This document shows, one piece after another, positions 36,892 through 47,642 of a DNA stretch of 64,000 nt. Source of the stretch: Sphingomonas lacusdianchii (GTDB lineage Bacteria; Pseudomonadota; Alphaproteobacteria; Sphingomonadales; Sphingomonadaceae); NCBI RefSeq assembly GCF_022664395.1, contig NZ_JAKRET010000004.1:124001-188000 (forward strand), given 5' to 3'. The position numbers were made by a program, and so were the translations under genes. The notes under the pieces were generated by a model that was given only the letters and a program-made list of their open reading frames with translations, made no database searches and was not told the DNA's origin. The stretch's first letter is position 1, and every line of letters starts with the position of its first letter.

Positions 36892-39800
36892 ATGGCCTTT
36901 GCCGAACTGATCGCCGCGACGCATTTCTCGTTTCTGCGCGGGGCGTCGCCGCCGTCCGAGATGGTGGGGCAGGCGAACGCACTGAAGATGGCCGGGATCG
37001 GGATCGCCGACCGCAACACGGTTGCCGGGGTCGTGCAGGCGTTTCTGTCGTTAAAGAATGCGAAGGAGAAGCGGCATGAGGCCGGGCTGCCCGACTATCC
37101 CTTCGATTTCGTCGTCGGCGCGCGGCTGGTATTCGCCGACGGGACGCCGGACATCGTCGCCTATCCGGTCGATCGGGCGGCATGGGGGCGGCTGACCCGG
37201 TTGCTGAGTGGCGGCAATCTTAAGGCGAAGAAGGGCGACTGCCATCTCGAACTGACCGATCTGCTGGCATGGCAGGAAGGGTTGCTGCTGATCGTCACCG
37301 CGCCCGATGCGGCGTTGCTGACGCGGCTGCGCGACGCCTGTCCGGGGCGGGTGTGGCTGGCGGCGACGATGCCGCGCGGCGGGCGCGACCGGCGGCGGCT
37401 GGCGGCAAGGATCGCGCTGGCGCGGAGTGTCGGCGTGCCCCTGCTTGCGACCAACGACGCGCTATATGCTGGCCACGAACAGCGCCCGCTGCACGATGTG
37501 CTGACCTGTATTCGCGAGGGGACGACGATCGCCGCCGCCGGCAAACGTCTGGCCGCCAATGCCGAACGCCACCTGAAATCGCCGGAAGAAATGGCGCGGC
37601 TGTTCCGCGATTGTCCCGAAGCGGTCGAGGAAAGCGTCGCAATCCTCAAGCGCATCACCTTCCGCCTGACCGACCTGAAATATGAATATCCGCACGAACC
37701 GGTGCCGCCGGGATGGGAGGCGCAGGACTGGCTCGAACATCTGGCGATGACCGCCGCACACGAACGCTATGGTCCCGATCTGCCGGTCGAGGTGCAGCGG
37801 CGGCTGGACGAAGAGTTCACGCTGATCCGCAGCGAGAAATACGCCCATTACTTCCTGACCGTCCATGATCTCGTCCGGTTCGCACGGACGTGCGATCCGC
37901 CGATATTGTGCCAGGGGCGCGGGTCGGCGGCCAATTCGATCGTGTGCTTCCTGCTGGGTGTGACCTCGGTCGACCCGAGCGAGCACGACCTGCTCTTCTC
38001 GCGCTTCGTGTCCGAACAGCGCGGCGAGCCGCCTGATATCGACGTCGATTTCGAACATGAACGGCGCGAGGAGGTGATCAAGTATATCTATGCCCGCTAT
38101 GGCCGCGAGCGGGCGGGCATCGCCGCGACCGTCATCCATTACCGGCCACGAAGCGCGGTGGGCGAGGTCGGCAAGGTGCTGGGCCTGACCCGCGACGTGA
38201 CGCAGCGGCTGGGCAGCACCGTGTGGGGCAGTTTCGCCGGGCAGATGGAGGCGCGGCGCTATACCAGTGCCGGGTTCGATCTCGACAATCCCGACATCGC
38301 GCAACTGCGCTGGCTGGTCGACCAGATCCTCGAATTTCCGCGGCATTTGTCGCAGCATGTCGGCGGCTTCGTGCTGACGCAGGGGCGACTGGACGAGATG
38401 GTGCCGATCCATAACGGCGCGATGGAAGGGCGGACCTTCATCGAATGGGACAAGGACGATATCGACGCGCTGGGGCTGATGAAGGTCGATGTGCTGGCGC
38501 TCGGCATGCTGACCTGCATCCGCAAGGCGTTCGACCTGCTCCGGCTCCACGGGCTGGGCGAGCATGACCTGACCGTCGACCTGAAGGCGGACGACGAAGA
38601 TGTTTACCGGATGCTGCACAGGGGCGACAGCATCGGCGTGTTCCAGGTCGAGAGCCGGGCGCAGATGAACATGCTGCCGCGCCTGAAGCCTGTCTCGCTC
38701 TACGACCTGTCGGTACAGGTGGCGATCGTGCGGCCGGGGCCGATCGAGGGCGACATGGTGCATCCCTATTTGCGGCGGCGGGCCAGCAAGGAAGTGGTGA
38801 CCTATCCGTCGCCGAAACCGCCGCACGATCCCTACGAACTCAAGACGCTGCTCGACAAGACCTATGGCGTGCCGCTGTTCCAGGAACAGGTGATGAAGCT
38901 GGCGATCGTCGCCGCCGATTTCAGTCCGGGCGAGGCGAACGAACTGCGCCGGGCGATGGCGACGTTCCGCAATCCCGGCACGATCCAGAAGCTGCGCGAA
39001 AAGCTGATCGAGGGCATGACCCGGCGTGGCTATGAGCCCGACTTTGCCGAGCGTTGTTTCCGTCAGATCGAGGGGTTTGGCAGCTATGGCTTTCCCGAAA
39101 GCCACGCGCTGTCGTTCGCGCGACTGGTCTATGTATCGTCATGGATCAAATGCCATCACCCGGCAGTGTTCGCCTGCGCGCTGCTCAATTCGCAGCCGAT
39201 GGGGTTTTACGCGCCGGCGCAGATCGTCCGCGACGCGCGCGACCATGCGGTCGAGGTGCGCGGTATCGATGTGAATGTCAGCGACTGGGACAACAAGCTG
39301 GAGGGGGAACAACGCGCGCTGCGGCTGGGGTTTCGGCAGATGGACGGGTTTCGGGAGGGTTGGGCGGAGGCGATCGCCGCCGTGCGGCCCTTTGCCAGCG
39401 TTGAGGAACTGGCACGAAGGGCGCGACTGCCGCAGCGGGCGCTGCGGTTGCTGGCCGATGCCGATGCGTTCCGCTCGATCGGCTTCGACCGGCGCGCGGC
39501 GTTGTGGGAGGTGCGGCGCACGCCCGATGCCGAACTGCCGCTGTTCGCGCACGCCCGTGCCGCCGAACTGGGCGCGGAGCCGCACATGGCGCTGCCCGCG
39601 ATGCCGGCGGTCGAGCATGTCGTGACCGATTACCAGACGCTGCGCCTGTCGTTGCAGGGGCATCCGATGCAGTTCCTGCGCGACCGGCTCGATCGGATGG
39701 GGGTGACCAGCTGCGCCGGGATCATGGCGGCGAAGGCGGGGGCAAGGGTCACCGCCGCCGGCCTCGTCCTCGTGCGGCAGCGGCCGGGCAAGGGCAATGC

Positions 39801-40110
39801 GATCTTCGTGACGCTGGAGGATGAGGGGGGCATCACCAATGTCGTGCTGTGGGCGCGGCTGTTCGAGGCGTATCGGCGCGAGGTGATGGGCGCGCGGCTG
39901 ATGCTGGTCGAGGGCGAGGTGCAGCGTAGTCGCGAGGGGATCGTCCACCTGATGGGTGCGCGGGTATGGGATCGCAGCGACCTGCTCGACAGGCTGGGCG
40001 AAGCGCCGCCGCCGATCCCGTCGTCGCGCGGCGACGAAGCGGTCCGTCCGGTCGCCTCGCGCCATCCGCGCGACGTGCGGCTGGTACCCAAGTCGCGCGA
40101 TTTCCACTGA
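36892..40110 (+). CDS. dnaE2: DnaE2, error-prone DNA polymerase III alpha subunit homologue
   Basis: This 1072-residue C-family polymerase carries out translesion synthesis in the SOS response. It has an N-terminal PHP domain (about 1-200; FAELIAATHFSFLRGASPP), the polymerase palm/fingers (about 280-750) with CQGRGSAANSIVCFLLGVT and the catalytic Asp pair in EPPDIDVDFEH, and a C-terminal OB-fold (about 930-1040). Length and the short N-terminus fit DnaE2 rather than replicative DnaE1, which is about 100 residues longer and has a more extended C-terminus. It is the third gene of the imuA-imuB-dnaE2 cassette, so it should be under the LexA box at 34452. Confidence 0.92.
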   Translation: MAFAELIAATHFSFLRGASPPSEMVGQANALKMAGIGIADRNTVAGVVQAFLSLKNAKEKRHEAGLPDYPFDFVVGARLVFADGTPDIVAYPVDRAAWGRLTRLLSGGNLKAKKGDCHLELTDLLAWQEGLLLIVTAPDAALLTRLRDACPGRVWLAATMPRGGRDRRRLAARIALARSVGVPLLATNDALYAGHEQRPLHDVLTCIREGTTIAAAGKRLAANAERHLKSPEEMARLFRDCPEAVEESVAILKRITFRLTDLKYEYPHEPVPPGWEAQDWLEHLAMTAAHERYGPDLPVEVQRRLDEEFTLIRSEKYAHYFLTVHDLVRFARTCDPPILCQGRGSAANSIVCFLLGVTSVDPSEHDLLFSRFVSEQRGEPPDIDVDFEHERREEVIKYIYARYGRERAGIAATVIHYRPRSAVGEVGKVLGLTRDVTQRLGSTVWGSFAGQMEARRYTSAGFDLDNPDIAQLRWLVDQILEFPRHLSQHVGGFVLTQGRLDEMVPIHNGAMEGRTFIEWDKDDIDALGLMKVDVLALGMLTCIRKAFDLLRLHGLGEHDLTVDLKADDEDVYRMLHRGDSIGVFQVESRAQMNMLPRLKPVSLYDLSVQVAIVRPGPIEGDMVHPYLRRRASKEVVTYPSPKPPHDPYELKTLLDKTYGVPLFQEQVMKLAIVAADFSPGEANELRRAMATFRNPGTIQKLREKLIEGMTRRGYEPDFAERCFRQIEGFGSYGFPESHALSFARLVYVSSWIKCHHPAVFACALLNSQPMGFYAPAQIVRDARDHAVEVRGIDVNVSDWDNKLEGEQRALRLGFRQMDGFREGWAEAIAAVRPFASVEELARRARLPQRALRLLADADAFRSIGFDRRAALWEVRRTPDAELPLFAHARAAELGAEPHMALPAMPAVEHVVTDYQTLRLSLQGHPMQFLRDRLDRMGVTSCAGIMAAKAGARVTAAGLVLVRQRPGKGNAIFVTLEDEGGITNVVLWARLFEAYRREVMGARLMLVEGEVQRSREGIVHLMGARVWDRSDLLDRLGEAPPPIPSSRGDEAVRPVASRHPRDVRLVPKSRDFH

Positions 40111-40134
40111 TATCGGCTGGCCACTTACGTGGAA

Positions 40135-40217
40135 GCGGCACCGGCCCACTCCCCCAACCGACCACCCAGTCCAGGATACGCTGTGGGTGGTCGGGTGGGG
40201 GAGTGGGCCGGTGCCGC
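40135..40217. repeat. Long hairpin between dnaE2 and the sensor kinase
   Basis: The 34-base arm at 40135-40168 (beginning gcggcaccggcccact) is the reverse complement of 40184-40217 with a single mismatch, leaving a 15-base loop. A second small hairpin, GATCCGGC-TTT-GCCGGATC, follows at 40221-40239. Together they fill the 166-base gap and would strongly fold in RNA. They could terminate dnaE2 transcription or be a REP-like element. No T-run follows. Confidence 0.7.
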
Positions 40218-40276
40218 CCCGATCCGGCTTTGCCGGATCGGACTCTACGCGTAGGACACCGGACGGGAGGCCAAGC

Positions 40277-43200
40277 ATGAACGGATTGCTGCTGTTCGCG
40301 GTCGCGATCGGCTATGCCGCCTTGCTGTTCGCGGTGGCATGGGGCGCGCGTCGACGCGGGCTGACGCCGCGCGACCGGCGGATCGTCTATACGCTGGGGC
40401 TGGCGGTCTATTGCAGCAGCTGGACGTTCAACGGCGCGGTCGGCAGCGCGGTTGCCGATGGCTGGGCGTATCTGCCGATCTATCTGGGGCCGATCCTGAT
40501 CTTCGTGCTGGGCGGGCGGTTGCTGGTGCGGCTGGTCGGCGCGGTGCAGGCCGATGGCGCGACGTCGATCGCCGACTTCATCGGATCGCGCTTTTCGCGC
40601 AGCCGGGGGGTGGCGGCGCTGGTCACGCTGATCGCGCTGATCGGCACCGTGCCCTATGTTGCGCTGCAATTGCGGTCGGTCGCGACCAGCTATGCCGCCC
40701 TGGCAGGCATGGCCGATGTCACGCGGCCGGTCGTTGTCACCGCATTGGTGCTGGCCGGGTTCGCCATCGCCTTCGGACCGCGCAGCGACGCCGCGCCGCG
40801 CGCCGAGTCCGGGCTGCTGGCGGCGGTCGCGATCGAATCGGTGGTCAAGCTGGCGGCGTTTGCCGGGGTGGCGCTGTTCGCCATCCTGCTGGTCGGCGGG
40901 GCGGCGCCCGACGCGCGGAGTGCAGGGCTGGCGCGGCTGTCGGCCGGGTTCGCGCGCGCGCCGGACCTTGGCGATTTCGTCGTCACGACGCTGCTGGCCG
41001 CCGCCGCGATGCTGTGCCTGCCCCGCCAGTTCCAGGTGACGGTCGTCGCCGCGACCGAGCCGGCCGATCCGTGGCGGGCGCGCTGGCCGTTCGTCGCCTA
41101 TCTGATGCTGACCGCGTTGCTGGTGCTGCCGATCACCTGGGCGGCGCTGGTGCAGGGCGGGATGGCGCGCCCCGACCTGCTGGTCATCGCCATGCCGGTC
41201 GCGGCGGGCGCGCCGGCGGTGGCGCTGCTCGGCTTTCTCGGCGGCTTCTCGGCCGCGACGGCGATGGTCGTGGTCGAGACGGTGGCGCTGGCGACGATGG
41301 TGTCGAACGACCTGATCGCGCCGCTGCTCCTGCGCAGCCCGCGCCTTGCCGCGGCCGAGCATGTCGGGCGCACGCTGCTATGGGTGCGGCGGGGGGTGAT
41401 CGCAGGGATCATTGGCGTGGCGACGGCATGCGCGCTGCTGATCCCGACGACCCGGGGGCTGGCGGCGATCGGGCTGGTCGCGTTCGCGGCGATGGCGCAG
41501 TTCGCGCCGGCGCTGCTGCTGGCGATCCGGCGCGGCGGGCGCGATCCGCTGGCGGCGAAGGCGGGGCTGACCACCGGGCTGGTCGGGTGGACGTTCCTGT
41601 TGTTCGTGCCGACGCTGACCGGCGCGCCGCTGCCGGTGTCGGGGGTGCCGGGCATGGGCGCGCTGTCGGCGGCGGCGGTGGCGACGCTGGCGGCGAACCT
41701 GATCGTCCATGCGATCGTCGCCGCGTCGCGTGCGCCGCGCCTGCCGTTCGCCCGCGACGAACGGGTGCCGCCGGTGCGCGATCTGGGCGAACTGACCCGG
41801 CTGGTCGCGCGTTTCGTGGGCGAGGAACGGGCGGCCGCCGGGCTGGGCGAGGGCACGCATGTCGATGCCCGGGCGGCGCGGCAGGCGGAACGGCTGGTGG
41901 CGCAGGTGGTGGGCGTATCCTCGGCCCGGCGGCTGGTCGCCTCCGCCCTGTCGGGCGAGGCACTGGGCGCCGAAGACGTCGCGCGGATGCTGGATGCGAG
42001 CGGGCAGAGCCTGCAATTCTCGAAAGGGCTGCTCGCCGCGACGCTGGAGCATATCGATCCGGGGGTCAGCGTGGTCGATGCCGAGCTGAACCTCGTCGCG
42101 TGGAACCAGCGCTATCTCGACCTGTTCGGCTTTCCGGCCGGGATGATCCGGGTCGGGGCGCCGGTTGCCGATGCGATCGCCTTCAATGCCCTGCGCGGCG
42201 ATTGCGGCCCCGGCGAGGTCGACGACCATGTCGCCCGGCGGCTGGCGCATATGCGGCGCGGCACGCGGCACAGTTTCGAACGGGTCCGGAACGACGGGCG
42301 GGTGCTGAAAACCGTCGGCGGGCCGATGCCGGGCGGCGGCTATGTCATGTGTTTCTCGGACATTACCGCCGAGGCAAAGGCGCTGCGCGCGGTCGAGACG
42401 GCGCGCGCCGAGCTGGAGCAGCGGGTGGAGGAACGGACGCGCGCGCTGTCGGACGCGAATGCCGCACTGGCGCGGGCGACCGCCGACAAGACCCGGTTCC
42501 TCGCCGCCGCGAGCCACGACCTGTTGCAGCCGCTCCATGCCGCGCGGCTGTTCACCGCCGCGCTGGCGCGGGGGGCGGACGATCGCGCCCGGCCGCTGGT
42601 CGAGCGGATCGACCAGTCGATCGCTGCGGCGGACCAGTTGCTGCGCGCACTGCTCGACATATCGAGGCTGGATGCCGGGGGGATCGTGCCGGTGCCGACG
42701 CGCTTCGCGGTCCGGGGGTTGCTGAGCGAACTGGTCGACAGTTTTGCCCGTCAGGCGCGGGCCAAGGGGCTGACGCTGCGGCTGGGGCCAGGGGATGCGG
42801 TGGTCGAGACCGACCGGGTACTGCTGCGCTCGATCGTGCAGAATCTGCTGGGCAATGCGGTACGCTATACGGCGCGGGGCGGGGTGGTGATCGGGGTGCG
42901 GCGGCGGGGCGGCATGGTGCGGATCGAGGTCGTCGATAGCGGGCCGGGGATTGCCGAGAGCGACCGGGCAAGGGTGTTTCGCGAGTTCGAGCGGCTGGCC
43001 AATGCCGAGGATGCCGGGCTGGGGCTGGGCCTCGCCATCGTCGCGCGGACGGCGGCGTTGCTGGGAGCGGAAGTGACGCTCGACAGCCGGGTCGGGCGGG
43101 GGAGCCGCTTTGCGGTGATGTTGCCGGCTGCGGAGGGCGCGGTGGTCGCCCCGCCGGTGCGGAGGGTGGCGCAGGCGGTACGGCCGCTCGATTGCCTGAT

Positions 43201-43525
43201 CGTCGACGACGATGTTGGGGTGCGGCGGGGAATGGCGGCGCTGGCTGGCAGCCGGGGGCATGGGGTGCGGGTAGCGGCCACGGTCGAGGAGGCGCTGGCG
43301 CAGGTCGAGGGGGCGGCGGTGGCGTTCGTCGACCATGATCTGGGCGGAGCGGTCGATGGGCTGGCGCTGATCGGGATGTTGCGGGGGAAGGCGCCGGGCT
43401 TGCGGGTGGCGCTGGTGACGGCGGATGCCGGGCGGGCGCTGGCGGAGCGGGCGGAAGCTTCGGGGGTGGCGGTGTTGTTGAAGCCGTTGTCGGGGGAGGT
43501 TTTCGACGCGTGGCTGGCGGGTTAG
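40277..43525 (+). CDS. CrbS-like hybrid sensor histidine kinase with sodium/solute symporter domain
   Basis: This 1082-residue membrane kinase starts with a sodium:solute-symporter-like domain of about 13 helices (about 1-500), which may double as transporter and sensor. A PAS domain follows (about 590-700; LEHIDPGVSVVDAELNLVAWN), then a coiled coil. The HisKA domain has phospho-acceptor His747 in ASHDLLQPLHAARLF, the HATPase has QNLLGNAVRYT and GLGLGLAIV, and the C-terminal receiver domain has Asp1019 and Asp1021 in the FVDHDLGG acidic site. This architecture is that of CrbS/MxtR kinases that control acetyl-CoA synthetase. GGGAGG lies six bases before ATG 40277. A LuxR response regulator and acs are nearby on the other strand, which supports that role. 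Confidence 0.88.
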   Translation: MNGLLLFAVAIGYAALLFAVAWGARRRGLTPRDRRIVYTLGLAVYCSSWTFNGAVGSAVADGWAYLPIYLGPILIFVLGGRLLVRLVGAVQADGATSIADFIGSRFSRSRGVAALVTLIALIGTVPYVALQLRSVATSYAALAGMADVTRPVVVTALVLAGFAIAFGPRSDAAPRAESGLLAAVAIESVVKLAAFAGVALFAILLVGGAAPDARSAGLARLSAGFARAPDLGDFVVTTLLAAAAMLCLPRQFQVTVVAATEPADPWRARWPFVAYLMLTALLVLPITWAALVQGGMARPDLLVIAMPVAAGAPAVALLGFLGGFSAATAMVVVETVALATMVSNDLIAPLLLRSPRLAAAEHVGRTLLWVRRGVIAGIIGVATACALLIPTTRGLAAIGLVAFAAMAQFAPALLLAIRRGGRDPLAAKAGLTTGLVGWTFLLFVPTLTGAPLPVSGVPGMGALSAAAVATLAANLIVHAIVAASRAPRLPFARDERVPPVRDLGELTRLVARFVGEERAAAGLGEGTHVDARAARQAERLVAQVVGVSSARRLVASALSGEALGAEDVARMLDASGQSLQFSKGLLAATLEHIDPGVSVVDAELNLVAWNQRYLDLFGFPAGMIRVGAPVADAIAFNALRGDCGPGEVDDHVARRLAHMRRGTRHSFERVRNDGRVLKTVGGPMPGGGYVMCFSDITAEAKALRAVETARAELEQRVEERTRALSDANAALARATADKTRFLAAASHDLLQPLHAARLFTAALARGADDRARPLVERIDQSIAAADQLLRALLDISRLDAGGIVPVPTRFAVRGLLSELVDSFARQARAKGLTLRLGPGDAVVETDRVLLRSIVQNLLGNAVRYTARGGVVIGVRRRGGMVRIEVVDSGPGIAESDRARVFREFERLANAEDAGLGLGLAIVARTAALLGAEVTLDSRVGRGSRFAVMLPAAEGAVVAPPVRRVAQAVRPLDCLIVDDDVGVRRGMAALAGSRGHGVRVAATVEEALAQVEGAAVAFVDHDLGGAVDGLALIGMLRGKAPGLRVALVTADAGRALAERAEASGVAVLLKPLSGEVFDAWLAG

Positions 43526-43949
43526 CGGGGCGTGGAAGTTGACGAAGGTGACAGTATGCAAAGGTTTTGCAAGGGGTGAGATTGTTTTAATACAATGGGT
43601 TAAGCGTGGCCTGTTCCGCGGAAGTTGACACTTTTGCTTCGGGCGGTGCTGTTTGGGTCGCGGGATGGGCGTCGACAATGGGAAAGAGCGTGGGCGGAGA
43701 TTGGCAAGCGTTCGGCTTGTAGGAAAGCGTTGTGGGGGTTCGGGGGTCGACGGTCCGTTGCCCGAGCCGGCGATGGTCGCCCGTTGATGTCGGTAAGAGC
43801 GCCTCGGAATTGGTTTGGGGAATTCGACACATTCAGGATCGGCGTCTTCGTTTTCGGGACGCCTCTTCAAAGATGCTCCTAATAAAAAGCGCGCCCGTGT
43901 CTGCTTTCGCCCAATTGCGGACGTTTCGGCCACGTGCAATCATCTGCCG
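43526..43949. other. Intergenic stretch without a supported gene
   Basis: About 420 bases with lower GC than the flanks follow the kinase. It contains two copies of ggaagttgac (near 43531 and 43619) and a REP-like element gtgtctgctttcgcccaatt with ...gcggacgt at 43897-43924. The open frames on both strands are short, rich in Pro/Arg and lack features. A promoter for the small membrane gene at 43950 may lie here, but none is clear. Confidence 0.45.
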
Positions 43950-44183
43950 ATGAAAGTCGAACGCTTCGTGGACCGGCAACGCAGAGCGGTGAACGTCATC
44001 TTCGTCCTGTTTGTAGGTCTCGTGTCGATCATGTGGGGCTTAACCCTTTGCGACTGGGCCTTCGATCTTGGCTGGGGATGGGACAGGCAGATACTTTGGC
44101 TCGGGCCGCCGATGATACTGTTCGCCGGCGCTCTGCGCTTCCTCTGCATCGCCATTCTCAAGTTCGTAGGCGATAACTACTAA
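43950..44183 (+). CDS. Small hypothetical membrane protein
   Basis: This 77-residue protein has a charged N-terminus (MKVERFVDRQRRA) and two hydrophobic segments (about 14-37, NVIFVLFVGLVSIMWGLTLCDW, and about 48-72), so it is probably an inner-membrane protein with both ends inside. I do not recognise a family. No good ribosome binding site is visible before the ATG, and longer frames run upstream through the intergenic repeat. It is flanked by two copies of a short REP-like element (43897-43924 and 44242-44270) and has lower GC than its neighbours, which may mean it was acquired. It could also be non-coding. Confidence 0.45.
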   Translation: MKVERFVDRQRRAVNVIFVLFVGLVSIMWGLTLCDWAFDLGWGWDRQILWLGPPMILFAGALRFLCIAILKFVGDNY

Positions 44184-44241
44184 ATACCCCTCACGAGGGG
44201 ACATCGCGTCGGAGGTTGCCTTTGCGGCAGTCACCGGCCGG

Positions 44242-44270
44242 CATGTCGGCTTTCGCTAATAGCGGACATG
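44242..44270. repeat. REP-like palindromic element, second copy
   Basis: catgtcggctttcgctaata followed by gcggacatg has complementary ends (catgtc/gacatg) and resembles the element at 43897-43924 (gtgtctgctttcgcccaatt then gcggacgt). The pair brackets the small gene at 43950-44183. Similar agtccgct fragments recur beside other hairpins in the window (about 45311 and 63588). Confidence 0.45.
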
Positions 44271-44306
44271 AAGACGCGCGGCTAAGGTGGGAGAGGAGGT
44301 CCGCGT

Positions 44307-44570
44307 ATGGTTCAGGTTTGTCCGACCTGCGGGAAAGAAGTGAAGCCGAACCTACGGTATCCCCGTTATCTTTGCCGCTCATGCGTCGAACGGGCGGCGG
44401 ATGTGGACGGCGAGTTGATCCAGTTCTTTCAGGCAAGCTCGGACGGCCGGTACGCCGCACGATACGTAACTACCGGAGCCGACTACCCGAACCATGAGTG
44501 CTTCGTGGATGGAGTGAGGTGTTGGGCGGACGAGGCGCGATTTGGAGGCATCGTCGTGCAGACGGTTTAA
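44307..44570 (+). CDS. Small zinc-ribbon-like hypothetical protein
   Basis: This 87-residue protein begins with a treble-cysteine pattern, CPTCGKEV (5-12) and CRSC (about 23-26), as in zinc ribbons, followed by a mixed alpha/beta stretch ending ADEARFGGIVVQ. A strong GAGGAGGT sits six bases before the ATG, which supports a real, translated gene. The family is widespread among bacteria, but I know of no assigned function. It stands alone between the small membrane gene and the convergent response regulator. Codon use looks less GC-biased than its neighbours. Confidence 0.7.
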   Translation: MVQVCPTCGKEVKPNLRYPRYLCRSCVERAADVDGELIQFFQASSDGRYAARYVTTGADYPNHECFVDGVRCWADEARFGGIVVQTV

Positions 44571-44636
44571 GTTCGCTTCCCACTAAAACTCGACCTTGCC
44601 CAAGCGCAACCGGTTTCCATAACCCCGTCCTCCCTC

Positions 44637-45254
44637 CTACCCCGACACCTCCAGCCCCAGCGCGCGGGCCGCTACCGCCGCCTGGGTGCGGTTGCCGACG
44701 TCGAGTTTGCGCAGCACGGCGGTCATGTGGACCTTTACCGTGGCTTCGGCGATGCCGAGGTCGTGCGCGATCTGTTTGTTGAGGCGGCCGGCGAGGACGC
44801 CGAGCAGGACGCGCAGTTGCGTGGGGGTGAGGGTGGCGACGCGGGCGGCGATGTCGTCCTCGGACGCGGTGTCGGGGGTCATGCGGTCGCCGGACAGGGC
44901 GGCGGCGATGGCGGATTCGATATGGTCGAGCGGGGCGTCCTTGCCGACGAAGCCGACCGCGCCGAAGCGGGCGACCTGTGCATAGGCGGCGGCGCGGTCG
45001 GCGCCGGAGATGACGAGGATGGGGACGTCGGGCGCCTCGGCATGGAGCAGGGCGACGCCGCTATAGCCGATGGCGCCGGGCATGTTCAGGTCGAGGAGGA
45101 TTAGGGCGAGGTCGGTTGTTTCGCGGACGGTCTGTACCGCGCGGTCGAGCGAGCCGGCTTCGACGATATGGGCTTGCGGACGGACCTGCGTCACCGCGAG
45201 GGTCAGCGCCTGTCGGAACAGGGGGTGGTCATCGGCGATGAGGATGGTGGTCAT
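44637..45254 (-). CDS. LuxR/NarL-family response regulator, CrbR-like
   Basis: This 205-residue two-component regulator has an N-terminal receiver (about 1-120) with acidic Asp8/Asp9, phospho-acceptor Asp55 in LILLDLNMPG, and the conserved Lys in VGKDAP. The C-terminal LuxR helix-turn-helix (about 140-200) reads LTPTQLRVLLGVLAGRLNKQIAHDLG then EATVKVHMTAVLRKL. It lies downstream of acs on the same strand and near the symporter-type kinase at 40277, the gene set of CrbS/CrbR acetate control in gammaproteobacteria. Activation of acs by this protein is inferred. A palindrome at 47540-47555 in the acs promoter is the candidate target. Confidence 0.9.
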   Translation of the reverse strand: MTTILIADDHPLFRQALTLAVTQVRPQAHIVEAGSLDRAVQTVRETTDLALILLDLNMPGAIGYSGVALLHAEAPDVPILVISGADRAAAYAQVARFGAVGFVGKDAPLDHIESAIAAALSGDRMTPDTASEDDIAARVATLTPTQLRVLLGVLAGRLNKQIAHDLGIAEATVKVHMTAVLRKLDVGNRTQAAVAARALGLEVSG

Positions 45255-45276
45255 CGGCCTGTTCCCGTCTTTCCTG

Positions 45277-45530
45277 CGTCATCCCGGACTTGATCGAGAC
45301 CTTTGCGAAAGTCCGCTTGTTTGCCTGAAAACTCCCGTACCCCGGCGGAGACCGGGGTCCAGTTGGAAAGGCTTTTCCGCACCCTGCCGACGTCCCCCAA
45401 CTAGGCCCCGGCCTTCGCCGGGGTACAAGAAAGCACTTGCCCGAAGGTCTCGACTTGATCCGGGGGTCCGCTTCCTTTGCGACGGTCGAGCAAGAAGCGG
45501 GACCCCGGGTCTAGCCCGGGGTGACGGGAG
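45277..45530. repeat. REP/BIME-like cluster between the regulator and acs
   Basis: The 291-base gap holds nested palindromes. Arms 45337-45366 (gtaccccggcggagaccggg...) and 45397-45426 are complementary with four mismatches in 30. Outer blocks of cgtcatcccggacttgatc type (near 45277) are mirrored by gaccccgggtctagcccggg with gtgacg near 45500-45526. The same sequence family recurs at 49353-49442. It lies downstream of acs and upstream of the regulator and may insulate or stabilise the transcript. Confidence 0.65.
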
Positions 45531-45545
45531 GGTTTTGGTCTTCCC

Positions 45546-47480
<1,935 letters not shown>

Positions 47481-47539
47481 ATATCTCTCCTATGCCCTTG
47501 ATCTGTGTTGAGGGGTACGCGCGTCAAGTCGCTTGCCCC

Positions 47540-47555
47540 TACGACCAAGGTCGTA
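47540..47555. promoter_or_regulatory. Perfect 16-bp palindrome in the acs/transporter divergent promoter region
   Basis: TACGACC-AA-GGTCGTA is a perfect dyad (7-base arms, 2-base centre), 60 bases upstream of the acs ATG and about 88 upstream of the transporter ATG. Its size and position fit a dimeric LuxR/NarL-type activator such as the CrbR-like regulator encoded at 44637. I found no second copy in other promoter regions of the window by eye. Confidence 0.6.
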
Positions 47556-47642
47556 CTTCCCGCCATGGCCCGCGCAGATGACACTGGCGCGGCAGGGAGG
47601 TGCGGCGAACGATCGCGCCCCGCTTTACGAGAGGATGCCGCC

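Noticed and set aside
39833..41362. 509-codon minus-strand frame across dnaE2 and the kinase gene
   Set aside because: Its Arg/His/Gln-rich composition is the complement of a GC-rich coding strand; the plus-strand genes have clear domains.
43587..43832. 76-81-codon minus-strand frames after the sensor kinase
   Set aside because: They are Pro/Thr/Arg-rich frames without a start signal, in a repeat-bearing intergenic stretch.
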